DNA of 64,000 nt, from the NCBI GenBank assembly GCA_013368315.1, contig JAACJM010000049.1, forward strand, positions 124,001-188,000, in the 5' to 3' direction. A program made the position numbers and the translations under genes. The stretch comes from Tetrapyrgos nigripes. Its lineage: Eukaryota; Basidiomycota; Agaricomycetes; Agaricales; Campanellaceae. This document shows, in pieces, positions 1 through 11,767 of the stretch (the stretch's first letter is position 1; each line of letters starts with the position of its first letter). The notes under the pieces were generated by a model that did not search any database, had not been told where the DNA came from, and saw only the letters and a program-made list of their open reading frames with translations.

Positions 1-2022
1 ACTGCGGCAATGATCTCTGGATCTCTCGGCGATATAACACATTCGAACGGACGCAGACGACTGGTGACCATTGCAATTAGTCGGAATTTAGCTCTAGCAG
101 ACCACAAAGGACATTGATAAGTTATAACATACCTGACGGGTCCGCCTTCGGGCTGATACTCGGGGAAGACAGGCTTGCCACCTTCAGTGACTGGCGTGAC
201 ATTGAAAGCGGCGACACACATGGCCAAGGTAATATACAGCGATATTTCGGCCAAAAAGCGGCCTGGGCATATCCTGTATTACGAGGAGAGGTGGTTTCAT
301 GAGTGGTCCAGGTGAAAACTGGTAAGGTGGATTGGATCGCTCACCGTCTTCCAAAACCGAAAACAATCTCCCGAGGGTCAGGTTCCGGTTTTGGTCCAAG
401 GAAACGGTCGGGGTTGAAAACTTCAGGATCATGGTAAACTTCAGCGTCTCGAGTCATTTTCCTGCAAGTACGATGCTCAAGATAACAAAGCAGATAGCAA
501 TTCTGCTCGAAATAGACCTACCAAATATTGGAAATAACGAGACTACCCTTGGGAATGAAATAACCCTCGTGATAATCATCTTCAGTTGTTGCATGAGGGA
601 GACCTGTTCCATCGCATAAGTTGAGAGCCAACTTCGAAATAATCTCAAGAAAATTTACCATCGGGAACAGAAGGGTGGAATCGCATGACTTCCTTTACCA
701 GAGACTCCAGATACGGAAGATTTTCGCGGTCCTCGAAGGTGGGAAGACGTCCTCGTCCAACGACACGATCCATCTCTTCGTGAGCTCTCTTCTGGATCTC
801 TGGATGTAAGCACATCATGAGGAAGAACATGTGAACGGTAATTGCTGTGGTTTCTCCTCCACCTGAGTAGACAAATCTGGTTTAACACGATGGCCAAGAA
901 CTCAACAGGTCCGAGTCACTCACCGCCAAACATAGATCCAGCGGCGTGCATCAGTATATCCTCTTCTTCAGGTGATAGTCCTGTCTTGAGCAAGTTTCTG
1001 GTGAACGATTCTTCAGCGGTACCTGCTGCCTAATCACCCGTTCAAGCTTCAGATCAATTACTAGAATAGCGAATGGTACAAACCATCTGTTGTTTCACAA
1101 AGTCGAAAGGTATCTTAACCATAAGACCATAGAGTGGTCTCCAGAGTCTTGCTGTCTTTTGGAATCCAGCGCCTGGGACCCACTCAGGAATGTACTGCAC
1201 TATGGTATATTGTGGCGACTCGTTAATGTCCGTGTATGAGTGACAGTTGAGTACTTACGAATGGGCAGTTGATTTACCATAAATCTCGACGGCGAACATC
1301 CTTCATTAAAGGACTCCATCGCATTATTCCCGGCTCTAATGAATTCATCGTCGCGATCTTTTGCCTTATATCCATATGCGACTCGTAGAATGATAGCCCC
1401 TGCATGTCTGTGATGCAATGATGAGCACTAAGAAGGGAAATATGTAAACACTTGAATAACGTACTGAAAGCAATGGTCAAACAACCTCTCTGGAGATTCT
1501 AAGACAAGCTTTACAAAATGTTTCGCGTGGTTTTCTTCTTGAGGCCAGTAGTTCTTCAAGGAGACTGTACTTCCCAATTCATTGTGAAAAGTCTTGCGAT
1601 AAGAGCGAAACCTCTGTCCATATTCCGTGAAGGCCATGGCGTTTTCCCATCCCATCAGCTTCACGGGCATCGTGGGACGCGGTCTGGAGGAGTATTTCGT
1701 GCCCTTCTTGTCCATGAGCTCGATCGCGTGCTTGAACGAGTTGACCACAACAATAGTCATACCGAACGCGGACGCGGAAACGACAGGACCTATTGGCAAG
1801 TTAAAAGCGGGTATGTAAACAGGCAAAACGCAACACACCATATTTATCGGCCCATTCCCCGTAAGTTTTCCAATCGTATGACGAAGGTAGATCGAGGAGA
1901 TTACCAATGATAGGAAGCCCTGGAGGACCGGGGGGCAGTGGAGTCCCTTTCTTGCGAGTAAGAAAGATACCAACTGCGAGTGCAGTTGTGAGCAAAATAA
2001 CGACGGTGGTGGAGAAAGTCAT
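1..2022 (-). CDS. Cytochrome P450 (P450-1), 3' end cut by the window edge
   Basis: Haem-thiolate monooxygenase, probably ER-anchored through an N-terminal membrane helix (about residues 3-20) followed by a proline-rich hinge ([10 protein letters not shown]). I read about ten exons on the minus strand. Visible motifs in order: I-helix GGGGETT (near 930), the ExxR motif KEVMR (near 690), FNPDRFLG (near 390), and the haem loop FGFGRR-ICPGR. The haem loop is split by one intron (about 286-345) between the second Arg and Ile. The last readable residues, DPEIIAA, reach base 1, so only a few C-terminal residues are missing. Unlike the three other P450s here, it has no intron directly after the I-helix GGET or after the haem CPG, but it has one the others lack between QLPI and YIPEW. 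It is therefore a more distant paralogue. The ATG at 2022 is chosen because the membrane helix starts there. The substrate cannot be inferred. Confidence 0.93.
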
Positions 2023-3094
2023 AGAGAAACAACTGCCATAAGCTGGTGTTATGAATTGATTGGGTTCCGCGGATAACTGCTTCGAGCAACTAATTGTGGG
2101 TGGTTGTGGGGAGTGTTGAAATCATGTCTTGTTGGATTTTTGAGGTTGGAGAGCACCGCGGATTCCAGATACCCTGGAAGATTCTGATCAGAAGGTCGTC
2201 AAGCTAATTCTAGCATCGTTTCTGTCAACACAGTTGTCACTAGCGCTGTTTTTACCGATGTATTTAAAACTCCGCTTCCAAAATGTGCCATACATATGTA
2301 CATATATGGATATCGATATTCGACGGTTCGGCCACTATATATCCATATAAGGTGACATAACGTGGTATCAACGTGGTATCATACGAAATGGCGAAAGTGG
2401 GCTGAAAATTTTTCGGCCTGTGCTTTTGCTCTTCCTTCTTTCACCACGCCAACACCACGCACTCTATCCACGAGTAGTGTCACAGGCTGGAAACGCTGGA
2501 ACCTGGGTTGACCTATGGGAGTAAATAAGACTGCGCTGTCGAGTCAGCTGTCGGCTTGTGTCAACTCGGTCGCGAGGTCATCACGTGAAGTTGACTGGCC
2601 ACAGATCGGACACCCTTGCGCCCGCTTGCGTTTTCTTTCCATCACCGTTCGGGATATCAAGGACACTCAATTCCAACCGAATTGTTGGTAGGGCCGCTCT
2701 ATACTTCCCCCTTTTTAGCGCAACCCTGCAATGCTTGGAAACATCTGGTACTCTTGTCGTGTGATGGAGACGTGACATAAAGAACTTTGAAAGAACGGTC
2801 CTATCCTAATGCGAGTCTCGAGTTCTGGTTCCTGATTTTGTTTGCTTACTTGTCAACAAGGTCGTCTCTCAGTTTAATTTCTTGCATGGATCTTCAGGAT
2901 GATGGATGTGTGTCAGCCGCACCTTATTCTACGTCCATTTTCGATTCCGAAAAATCCTCGTCTTTTCCATCCCATACTTATGTATCGCCCGAGCTTGCTT
3001 GGTTCAATAGTGTATTCAATCACTCGGGTACTTATACTGAAAATTGGTTCTGCTACCCACCCTGCCATCCAACTTCATTCGCCGCTCCTTCACC
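2023..3094. other. Divergent intergenic region between P450-1 and the DUF6534-like gene
   Basis: No coding region is supported. The stretch separates two genes read in opposite directions and should hold both promoters. It contains a perfect 11-base tandem direct repeat, ACGTGGTATCA twice, at 2360-2381. No clear TATA box lies at the usual distance from either start. Confidence 0.5.
2360..2381. repeat. Two perfect 11-base direct repeats (ACGTGGTATCA)
   Basis: ACGTGGTATCA is repeated head to tail without a spacer inside the shared upstream region of P450-1 and the DUF6534-like gene. It contains an ACGT core and could be a regulator site or chance microduplication. No function is known from sequence alone. 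Confidence 0.6.
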
Positions 3095-5198
3095 ATGGCC
3101 GTCCAGGTGAATATTCATGATACGTGAGTTTGTATTTTTTTACTGCTCAAGGCCGACGATGGCTGAGCATTTCTGACTCTGAGCAGTCTTGGCGTCCTGT
3201 TCATTGTGACGATAGTCACCTCTGCGTGCGTGGGCCGTTCATCGTCTTTTGGGCACCGAGTCTAATAGAATGTGAAACCATAGGTTGTACGGAGGTACGC
3301 TATCAGAGCTTGTGGAAATGATGCTACTCTGACATACTATTCCTGAAGTGGGTGTAATTCAAGCTTGGTTCTACTATCGCAACTACAACAATAAGGATAG
3401 GTGGTATGTTCGCACACTGGTGAGTAACGTGAGGATCCTGTTGTACCGTAATCATTTACTCCTTTCTGCGCAGGTCGGTGTCGTCTTGTTCTGCGATACG
3501 GCTCAGATGGCGATGCTGTCCGCTGCGGTATACGATTACTCTGTGACCAGTAAGTTATTCCGTCTGACTGGTTCAAACAGTCTGATGGCGTATTATTTTA
3601 GAACATGATGATCCTTTGGCGTTAACAAAGCTCGACGTCGGGAAGTACGTGACTACGTCGACTTTCCCAGTCATCCAATGAATTAATCCTTCCTTCCCTC
3701 AGGAATATCTTGACCCAGTTATTCTTTAGTGGAGCCATTGCACTGCTCGTACAGCAGTACGTGCTTAGACTCTCTGGAATCAAGTATGACCACAATAGCT
3801 CACTAAAACGATAGGTTTTATTGCTACAGGATCTGGATCTGTGAGTACTAAGTGCTTGCTCCTCTGCTTGTTCTCCTAGCTGAGTATCAATAGTGAGCAA
3901 AAACTGGATAATCACAGCCTTTGTGGTGAGCATACAATGACTTAAGTTGGTCTGGATAGTAAGCTGAATATACACAGTCCGCTTTTTCATGGGCTTCTCT
4001 TAGTGAGTACTACTCCACATGCATGTGTCCATTGTTCGCTAACGCGTTGCAGTTCTCCTCTACGGTAAATTTCGCATCACGCATTCTCATCGTCTCCAGC
4101 TAATTTGATGAATGTCAACCAGTTTATACAATAGAAACGTAAGTATATGAAAACCAGCTCTCGCTCGCTCTACTGACGTTATCAACTCAGAATCAACTTC
4201 CCGTCTCTGGCCGCCCTCGTCGAAAAGAAGGTAGGGATCTGACTTCACGAGAGCTACTGTTCCGTGCTAATTCTGTGTTCGTTGGTCCTTCAGACTTTAT
4301 GCACTGTGCTCAACTCTTTCGGAGCAGTCACAGATGTTGTCATTTCCATGGCCATGATTTACTGCCTTCAGACTTCCAAGACTGGGTTCAAGAGTACTAC
4401 GGGAATGATCAATCGCTTGGTGAGTGTTTGCGGCACCAGTCCAATAAGTAATGTCCATCCTCTGATACAAAGAAATGATGAATCTGCAGATTGCTTTCAC
4501 CTTTTCCGCTGGTATACCAACGAGCGTCTGCGCATTGTTAGATGTAGCTTCGGTAAGTCTGATTAAATGGCAAATGAAAGTGTCCTAAGGGTTTTGAATC
4601 CAGCTGAATTCCGCACTTGGGGATACCTGTAAGTGAATGCTAGCCCTTGTGAGATGAGTAAATCGGTTAACAGCAGGGTCAGTTGTATACATGGGATGGT
4701 TTTTACTGAGTAAGTTCTCGTCGTGATTTTTAATATATCTAGCATTCGCTGAAGCTCTTTATCCGCATATCTATAGTGGGGCGTTGTGAGTATCTCTCTC
4801 CCGTCTGCACTGCAGTATAACAACTGAAGCATCTGACCGTCAAGTCTACACGAACTCTCTGCTGGTCATGCTCAATTCGAGGGAGTACATTCGTGAAGGC
4901 TCAAGTTCTTCGGCAAACGACTCGATTCCACTGAACACGACAACCAGCACCGCCAGAGTAAGTCTTCGATTGTCATCCTTGTTGTGATACTCTTACCAAT
5001 CAATTTCTTACATTCTAGTTCCAAACCCCTCATGCTGCCTGGGAACCTTATTCAATCGACCTCCAAGGAGAGAGGACGAAGACAGCGGCAGTAAGTTCCT
5101 CTGATTTGCGTTGAACAATGGTTCCTGAGCGTCGTTACTAGCCCGAAGAAAAGAGTACTCGATCTACCTTAGTCAAGAGTGGAGTCTCTACAGTCTGA
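3095..5198 (+). CDS. Multi-pass membrane protein, DUF6534-like
   Basis: Integral membrane protein of the large basidiomycete DUF6534-type family; its molecular function is unknown. Splicing about a dozen short exons gives a protein of roughly 330 residues. It begins MAVQVNIHDTLGVLFIVTIV and holds several hydrophobic helices (LGVLFIVTIVTSALYG, GVVLFCDTAQMAMLS, FGAVTDVVISMAMIYCL, LIAFTFSAGIPTSVCALL). The order fits the family: a loop with NYNNKDRWYVR, then ETAQ/DTAQ-like and NFPSLAALVEKK-like segments, then the TDxxI and NTG-like helices. A polar Ser/Thr tail (SSSSANDSIPLN) ends in VKSGVSTV. Exon 1 is only 29 nt (3095-3123). The start was chosen because the first helix follows immediately and the donor GTGAGT sits at 3124. 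The family assignment rests on recognition of topology and residue pattern, not on a search. Confidence 0.85.
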
Positions 5199-6406
5199 GA
5201 ATATAATAGGCTCGTGTCGAGCAGTTCGTTCATTATTTTCCCTCTGCTGCTGACGGTCTCTCAGCTTGAGGCTTTAACTTAAGGAGTGTACACTATTATA
5301 TTTGTTCATAGGTTTTGCTCTAGTCTCGCAATCTTCAAAATTGAAATTGGTTCATAAAAGTATGCGTACAAGCAATCCTTTTGAAAGTGAGGCCTGCTAC
5401 AGCTCCCAAAGTTTGCTTCGGTGAGCTTGAGTATTTGAAAGGAGCCAATTTTTTACCGGATGGTGTGTGAAGAAAGTTTGCCCTCCTTTTCGTCTTGGCC
5501 TGTCACTGTCACCTCTTAATTAATAATTCCTCGCTCATATACCCAGTGAAAAGTCACCGGGTTCTGAACGAACCCAGGCGAGTGCACATCCCGATCAAAC
5601 TAAGCAACGCGAACACTAGCGAAGCACACTAATTTTTTGATCGAAATAGCTAGCCAGGAGCCTAGCAAGGTACAGTAGATAGTTAGCTTATGGATAGCCC
5701 ATATATAGCTCTATTATTTTATGTAACTTGTCTATGTTAGTAGGCTACTTTGAGTGGCCTTTGTGCTAGTTGATATAGTCTCCTAGTCTATGCTGCTACA
5801 CTTAGTGCTCTTAGTTTGGTTCCTCTGGCATTGGGCCTCAATATTGAGGCCCACAATCCCAGAAATACGAACTAAAATTTGGCTAAAGTCTGATAGGAAT
5901 ACGCTCCTAGCACCCAATTGTGTACGTATCCCCGCTTAGTAACAATCCGCTCAGGACTGATGGTATTAATTTCGTGGCCTTTCATGTCATGATAAACTGG
6001 AGTTCTTCGACTTATTGATACATTGGTACACCACCTGGTGCAAAATGCCAGCTAACACATAGAACCTTGCTGACCGATGACCGTGTTCCTCACTGTAATG
6101 TACCGCGTAAGAATACAGGTCCTAGAACCATTAATTAGCCTTGAATTATAGAGCTGCGTAGTATAGGAGTGGTCCAAAAATGATTTAGAAAACAAGAGAA
6201 ACCAAAGAGAAACTTCCTTCGACTTCACCGAACAATCACCGAGGTCTAGTAGTCATCAGCGTCATCAGCATTAGTCAACGAGCACTCGGAAGAGTATGAG
6301 TGCTTAGTATCCCATTACACTCACCGCACTGGCTCCCGAGACCGCGTATAAGAAGGAGCTATATAGTGTCTACTTACCCGCCTCTGGCATAAACTCTCAA
6401 TCCAGT
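5199..6406. other. Intergenic region upstream of P450-2
   Basis: No gene is supported here. The first part is the 3' flank of the DUF6534-like gene; the last 100 bases are the promoter of P450-2. AT-rich stretches near 5690-5830 hold many short TAGCTA/CTAGT words but no clear repeat unit. Confidence 0.5.
6347..6352 (+). promoter_or_regulatory. TATA box of P450-2
   Basis: TATAAG lies 60 bases before the P450-2 ATG, a normal distance for a fungal TATA box. Confidence 0.5.
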
Positions 6407-8546
6407 ATGTTCGAGCGTTTTGGCTTCCCATCGTTCCTACTTGGTATTTGTGTCACCGTGTGGCTGATCCAGCGTCGAAATCGTATTCCGCTGCCTCCTG
6501 GACCAAGAGGTTACCCATTGATTGGAAACTTGCTCGACATTCCAACGTCGTACGAATGGCTTACATGGTCAAACCTTGGCGAAAAATGGGGTAAGTATCG
6601 TCTCAAGGTTGCTTCTGGTCACGCTCAGCTGAACAGTGCGGATGTTGTCCTTGTAGGAGACCTATGCTCTCTCTCAGTCTTGGGCAACACCATTATCGTG
6701 ATCAATTCCTACTCTCAAGCAGTGAAGATGCTGAACGAGAAGAGCGAAATCTATTCAGAACGACCGTATGTGCCTATGGCGACTGTAACTTCTGGGTTTG
6801 GCGTCAGTCATATTTTTTCCTAGTAGTGTCCACCGATTACTGACCCAAGGACAACATATAGGACATGATGGGTCTTCTCCCGAACGATAGGCGGCTCTGG
6901 GCCTACAGAAAGATGTTCCATGACGGTTTTGGGACCAATGCTGGAATTAGGACGTTTTATCCTCAGCAGGAATACCTTTCCAATTTGTTTATCAAGAAAC
7001 TGCTGAAAGGGTCAGGAGATTTACTTGATCACTGTTTTCAGTACGTGCTGCCGGCCATAGGCTCTTGGATGATGTATAACTCGATACTTACTCGGTTTAG
7101 CCATTCTGGGGCTTCAATCTTACGGATTGCTTACGGATACGAAGTGGAGGAATCAAATGATCCAATGATTGCGATGTCAACTCTCGCTGTAGATAACTTC
7201 AGCCAGGCCACAGCTCCAGGCAGATTTTTGGTAAATACAATCCCGTTATTATTGAAAGCTCCAGATTGGTGTCCTGGTACCGCATGGAAGGCAACTGGAA
7301 AGAAGTGGGCGAAGGATTATCGAGATATGGAGGATCTGCCGTTCAAGTTCACCAAACTTAGACACGTAAGTAAGCCTTATCCTTCATATCCACATACCTT
7401 TAAGTGATGATGATATTCCGGTGTTTGATAGATGCAAGGGCGAGCTGACGATTGTTTTGTGGTACGCTGGCTCGGTCAGAGTCTCTCACCCCAGGAAGAA
7501 AAAGAGCTCAAACATGCAGCTGCTTCGATGTTTGCCGGTAAATTGGATTGGCAGTACTACCACTGCGACGTTGACTACTAACTTTATTTTCCTTCTCAAG
7601 GTGGAGCTGAAACGGTATTGTTGCTACAAGTAAGGCCATTCTCGTTTCTTAATTGATGATGCTGCAGACCACCATTACCATCTACGCCTTCATCCTCATG
7701 ATGTGTTTATATCAAGATGTGCAAAAACGTGTTCAACACGAAATCGACGACGTTATTGGCCTCAATAGGCTACCGACTTGCGAAGATAGAAACCGTTTAC
7801 CGTATCTCCGAGCAGTTCTAAAAGAAGTCAACAGGTTTCATACTCTGGCTCCATGCAGTAAGTGTCGTGAACTTCTCAGTAAGTAGTACGCGTAATGATC
7901 TGAGTCCTTGAATGTAGGTGTGCCCCACTCCACCTCTGCCGACGATATACAAGACGGAAAATTCATTCCGAAAGGTTCTATCGTTTTCCCAAACATATGG
8001 TGAATATGTTGTGCCTTCGTTCTTTTCTGACGTTCACGGTGCTAATCATCACAAAGGAAAATGGCTCATGATCCTAGCACGTACAAAGACCCTATGGTAT
8101 TTGATCCCACAAGATTCCTTGGTGACAGTCAGGAGCAAGATCCAAACGAGTACATCTTTGGTTTTGGTCGAAGGTCAATAGATCCGTTTGCCCAGAAGTG
8201 CAATCTGATTGACATTGTGGTTTATAGAGTTTGTCCAGGTAAGTTTCACATTAATGCATGCGATGTTTAAGCATCATATCACTTCTTTGCAGGTCGACTC
8301 CTCGCCGACGTGTCGCTGTTCATCACCGCTGCGATGATGTTATTTGCGTTCGATATTTCTCCCTTGCCTGGTGAGCCACCTGTCTATGAAAGTCTTCCCG
8401 GTATCATCAGGTAGGTATCCTTAGGCCTTCACCCTATGCTTCAAAGCAGTGAAAGCTAAAATCTCTACAGCCGTGTACGTCCATTCAAATGCAGAATTAC
8501 TCCTCGGAAGGACATCGTGGGCTTGACTGCGCTCATGGAGGAATGA
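6407..8546 (+). CDS. Cytochrome P450 (P450-2)
   Basis: Complete P450 with about 11 exons. It has an N-terminal membrane helix ([17 protein letters not shown]), hinge [19 protein letters not shown]-helix AGGAETTTI, ExxR motif [13 protein letters not shown] and haem loop FGFGRR-VCPGR. Two motifs lie on microexons. GTGGAGCTGAAACG (7601-7614, 14 nt) gives GGAET. AGTTTGTCCAG (8228-8238, 11 nt) gives the VCPG with the haem cysteine. A gene finder that skips the 11-nt exon would produce a protein without its haem ligand. It ends with [18 protein letters not shown] and LMEE. The protein resembles P450-3 and P450-4 along its whole length (for example [29 protein letters not shown]), so the three form a subfamily. 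It is transcribed towards them; the intron pattern supports the splice model. Substrate unknown. Confidence 0.93.
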
Positions 8547-9942
8547 CTGTATGTAGCCCAAAGTTGACATGTAGTGCTGACTCGTGAGGCGCTATTCGGA
8601 GTAGTGATACTACTCCTATACGTAGCAAGGCACCGTTTGATCGAAACTGACGGTGTCCACTGCGTTGCCCACTGGAATTGATGAGAAGAAGTAAGTATGT
8701 GTATATATGTATATTGAAAGGAAGGGGTAGCTCAACATGTACGACGTTGTAGTGATAGGGGTTGGTCGAAATTGGTGCTGGAAGCAGAAGCATTGGTGAC
8801 AACGAATGTCATTGTCAGTTTTGATCAAAGTCTAATTCTTTCAATCCGTAGACTCGCTCATCTCTCAGGCTGCCCCAACATCCCAGCGTCAGATTTGACG
8901 CCTCTCCTCCACCATCGGTCGAATAGGAGCTTGGCATGGTGTAGTCCAAAGTGTAACTTGCCCTAGGACATCCAGTGCCACCAGCCACTAGACTGTAGGT
9001 GCACGAATGAGATAGGAGGACGGCTTGAGGATGATGTGGATACCTGTTTAAACGTTTAAGGTTAGGGCGTGGACACGTCAAGGACCACAATTTCGACGAA
9101 CCTGAGGTCTCCATATCGCCACAGGCGATAGTAGTGTTGAGTCGCGCGGAGAAATAACCAATCCGATTTTTTCCATTCTAAACAACCCGTCAAAGCAGCG
9201 GCACAACCTGAGCTACATGCGTAGCATAGCATAACCATGACGCAAAGACAGTCATGAAAATTTAAATGTTGAGCACCAAACTAGAATAAGGGGTACGACG
9301 TCGCCTCAATTCCATTCTATTATTATAGGACAAACGCCACATCCAGCGGTGCATATGGCAAGACAGTAAGATCTCGGTTTGGATCCGGAGCCGGTAAGGC
9401 CGCAAGACTGCAAACGCCACGAATTATGATTGCTGAGCCGACAATGTAGCTGTAGAGCCAGAAATGAATGTATTCTCTGTATTCTCTGTGATAGGTCAAT
9501 GCCAACCTAATCTGATTGGGATTAGTTGGACGACACGACACTTTGGATGCACTCAGCACTAGAACCGACGAGGTGTCGAATAGAGCAAGACAGACGAGAA
9601 AAGTGCATGGGCTGTGAAAGAGAAGAGCAGATTAAAGATCTGAGAGGAGACAATACAGTACATGACTTACTAGCAAATGGCATCCATTACCGTACGACAG
9701 GGCATCCTGACAGAGTGTATCCGGTCCTTCAAACGTCGTGGTAGACGGTCCTCTCCCTCAAACAGCAATTCGGCACATCATTCTCGACTTCATTTCTCCA
9801 TTCAGCAATACTCCGAAAGCAGCCTGCGCATCAGAGGAAAAGTTGGGGCATGCAATCTCTAGTCCATATCGAAGCGACGACGCCATATGTATTGAAGGGC
9901 TTGAGGAAGAGTCAAAGATACGTTGGGCTAGAAAATGCATAA

Positions 9943-9960
9943 TTAGGGTTAGGGTTAGAC
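9943..9960 (+). repeat. Interstitial telomere-like tract (copy a)
   Basis: TTAGGGTTAGGGTTAGAC. The same core, including the non-telomeric GAC end, recurs at 15012, 19762, 33842 and 34570, so it seems to belong to a dispersed element rather than to independent telomere healing. Confidence 0.75.
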
Positions 9961-10188
9961 AGGAGCTGCGGAATCAATTTTCAAAGTCGCATGCTGGTGA
10001 GTTGATGTGCTGTTTGACTGTTCTCGTCGCATTTTCATCATTCTCCTGGATTCGTCAGACTCTGCCAACTTCAGCTCCCCACCTTTTCCCTGTCATTCAT
10101 TGCTGTTTGTCCAACCTATGTAGCCTGTTCTCGTCGACGTGAGCAAAGCACCAGTATCTGAACGCACAAGACAGTTGTAATGCTATGA

Positions 10189-10875
10189 TCAATCCAACGA
10201 TTTCCTATCTGTCCCGTCAGAAACGCGCATATAACCAGTAAGTGATAGTAAAACTATTCCTGCATAGCGGTGACTCAAACTGCAAAATCTATCCAAGCCC
10301 CATGACCTCGAGCCAAATAGCAGAACCACAACGCCACGCATGAAGTCAAGATTTGACATTCCAATAGAGTACAACCCGAAGGGATCATTGGCCGTGCAGA
10401 TGTTTTCCGTATGACGAAGCCAGAATTTGCGAATTTTGCGGCTTGCCACCAAGATTTGCTCTTCAGAAAGGAGCCGAATATGGTCATGGTCTTTGCTCAG
10501 GAGTAAAGCGGAAGGTAGTCGAAAAGCAGATCCTCCTGGATATGGAGCGATGAGACGCAGGGATAAAATGAAGCTTGAAGCCGAGGATGCGAAATGCGGG
10601 AACGACCCATGAGAGGACTGTATCTTTCTCGTAAAGACGAATGAAGACGAATATGTTCGCGCAGCGCAAAATTTATGAGTGAAGCCGAAGAGAGCAAAGC
10701 CTGTCTCGCTCGTAAGAAATACGCCTTCCTGAAGTCGCCGGGTCACAAAACTCACATTCTCGTCTTTCTCGCCAAATCCTGATCCATTCTCCAGACAATA
10801 CCAAAACCCCAGACTCGCTCTCCCCGCGTAGTACCATAACATGTACATTGAACCATGTCTCAGAATGATGAGCAC
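10189..10875 (-). CDS. Unrecognised 228-codon open frame, doubtful gene
   Basis: A long frame without a known domain. The translation has hydrophobic patches (SMYMLWYYAGRASLGFWYCL, GVVVLLFGSRS) and basic stretches, but no signal peptide, motif or low-complexity tail. Codon context gives no strong support and no paralogue occurs in the window. It lies between convergent P450s near a telomere-like tract. It may be the remnant of a spliced gene that starts further right (around 11350), or chance. Low confidence. Confidence 0.2.
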   Translation of the reverse strand: MLIILRHGSMYMLWYYAGRASLGFWYCLENGSGFGEKDENVSFVTRRLQEGVFLTSETGFALFGFTHKFCAARTYSSSFVFTRKIQSSHGSFPHFASSASSFILSLRLIAPYPGGSAFRLPSALLLSKDHDHIRLLSEEQILVASRKIRKFWLRHTENICTANDPFGLYSIGMSNLDFMRGVVVLLFGSRSWGLDRFCSLSHRYAGIVLLSLTGYMRVSDGTDRKSLD

Positions 10876-11767
10876 CGAAGGAATACCATAGTTGTACGAG
10901 TCCTGATGATGCCAGGCGCAGCTTCAGCCCAGAAGAACCGGGTGTGTTTAGGTGATAGTGGTGGACTTACGCTGTTTCAGCGAGGTACGGAGTAGAATAA
11001 GGCTTCATGAACCATTTCATAAGGTGGAGAGGCATCGTGCTTACCCTGGGTCAAGGTCTCGTTAAGCATAACTCGATAGGAAGAAACTGGCACAAGTTGA
11101 GACAGTCAGACTCGGGTTTGCTTGCAATGGTTAGATACCGCACCTGCTTCTCAGCGCCGTAGTCCATGAACATTTTGAAGACGTATTTCTTCACGGCAGA
11201 TTCCTTCACAAGAAGATCCAGAGCCAGCACAAGAGGCTTGGGGAGTTTTCTGAAAGATTACTGTGTCTGTATGTCGTCTGCAAGTACGCGACTGCGTCAA
11301 CAAGCGAACCCAGTCGGAGCTGTCAGGACAACCCACCAACCAGAGCAATAACGCCGCAATGGCTCAGACCATCAAACCACTCCTAGCTGGTACAGTCGGG
11401 GTATGGTGAAGGATGAGGAAAGTTTTCGATGGTGACTATAGACATTGATGCTGTCATTGTCAACGTTGGCGACGTGACAGTCCGAGTCGTCGACAAGATA
11501 TGTACGCAGGATGTACGAACACGTGGTTTTTGACAACTCTTTCATCGGACTTTCGAGAAAATTTTTGCTACTAGTACCACAAAGAGAGGATAAGCATATC
11601 GATAAGCTACAGTAACAACGTCACAGTAGAGCTGTTCAGTTCTTCGGTCAGAATAAAAGAGCCAAATTTGGAAAACAAAGACGAATCAGTTCATTCAAAG
11701 GTCATTGTCCGTACGTAGCCAGTCTGACAAAAAGTCCCCCAACTTCCAAAATGAGATTCAGTATCAA

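Larger units (their letters stand above)
8547..11767. other. 3.2-kb region between the 3' ends of P450-2 and P450-3
   Basis: The flanking genes converge on this stretch. It contains a long minus-strand open frame at 10189-10875 (entered separately), a TTAGGG-type tract at 9943-9960, and no recognisable domain. A minus-strand stretch near 11130-11250 can be read as LLVKESAVKKYVFKMFMDYGAEKQ followed by a possible donor, which hints at a decayed or unrecognised spliced gene running towards 10189. I cannot assign it. Confidence 0.4.

Noticed and set aside
8061..8270. P450-2 as a pseudogene lacking the haem cysteine
   Set aside because: The plain open frame loses the motif, but an 11-nt exon at 8228-8238 with good splice sites restores FGFGRRVCPGR, and the same exon exists in P450-3 and P450-4.
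10189..10875. 228-codon minus-strand frame as a confident gene
   Set aside because: No domain, paralogue or splice support; kept only as a doubtful entry.
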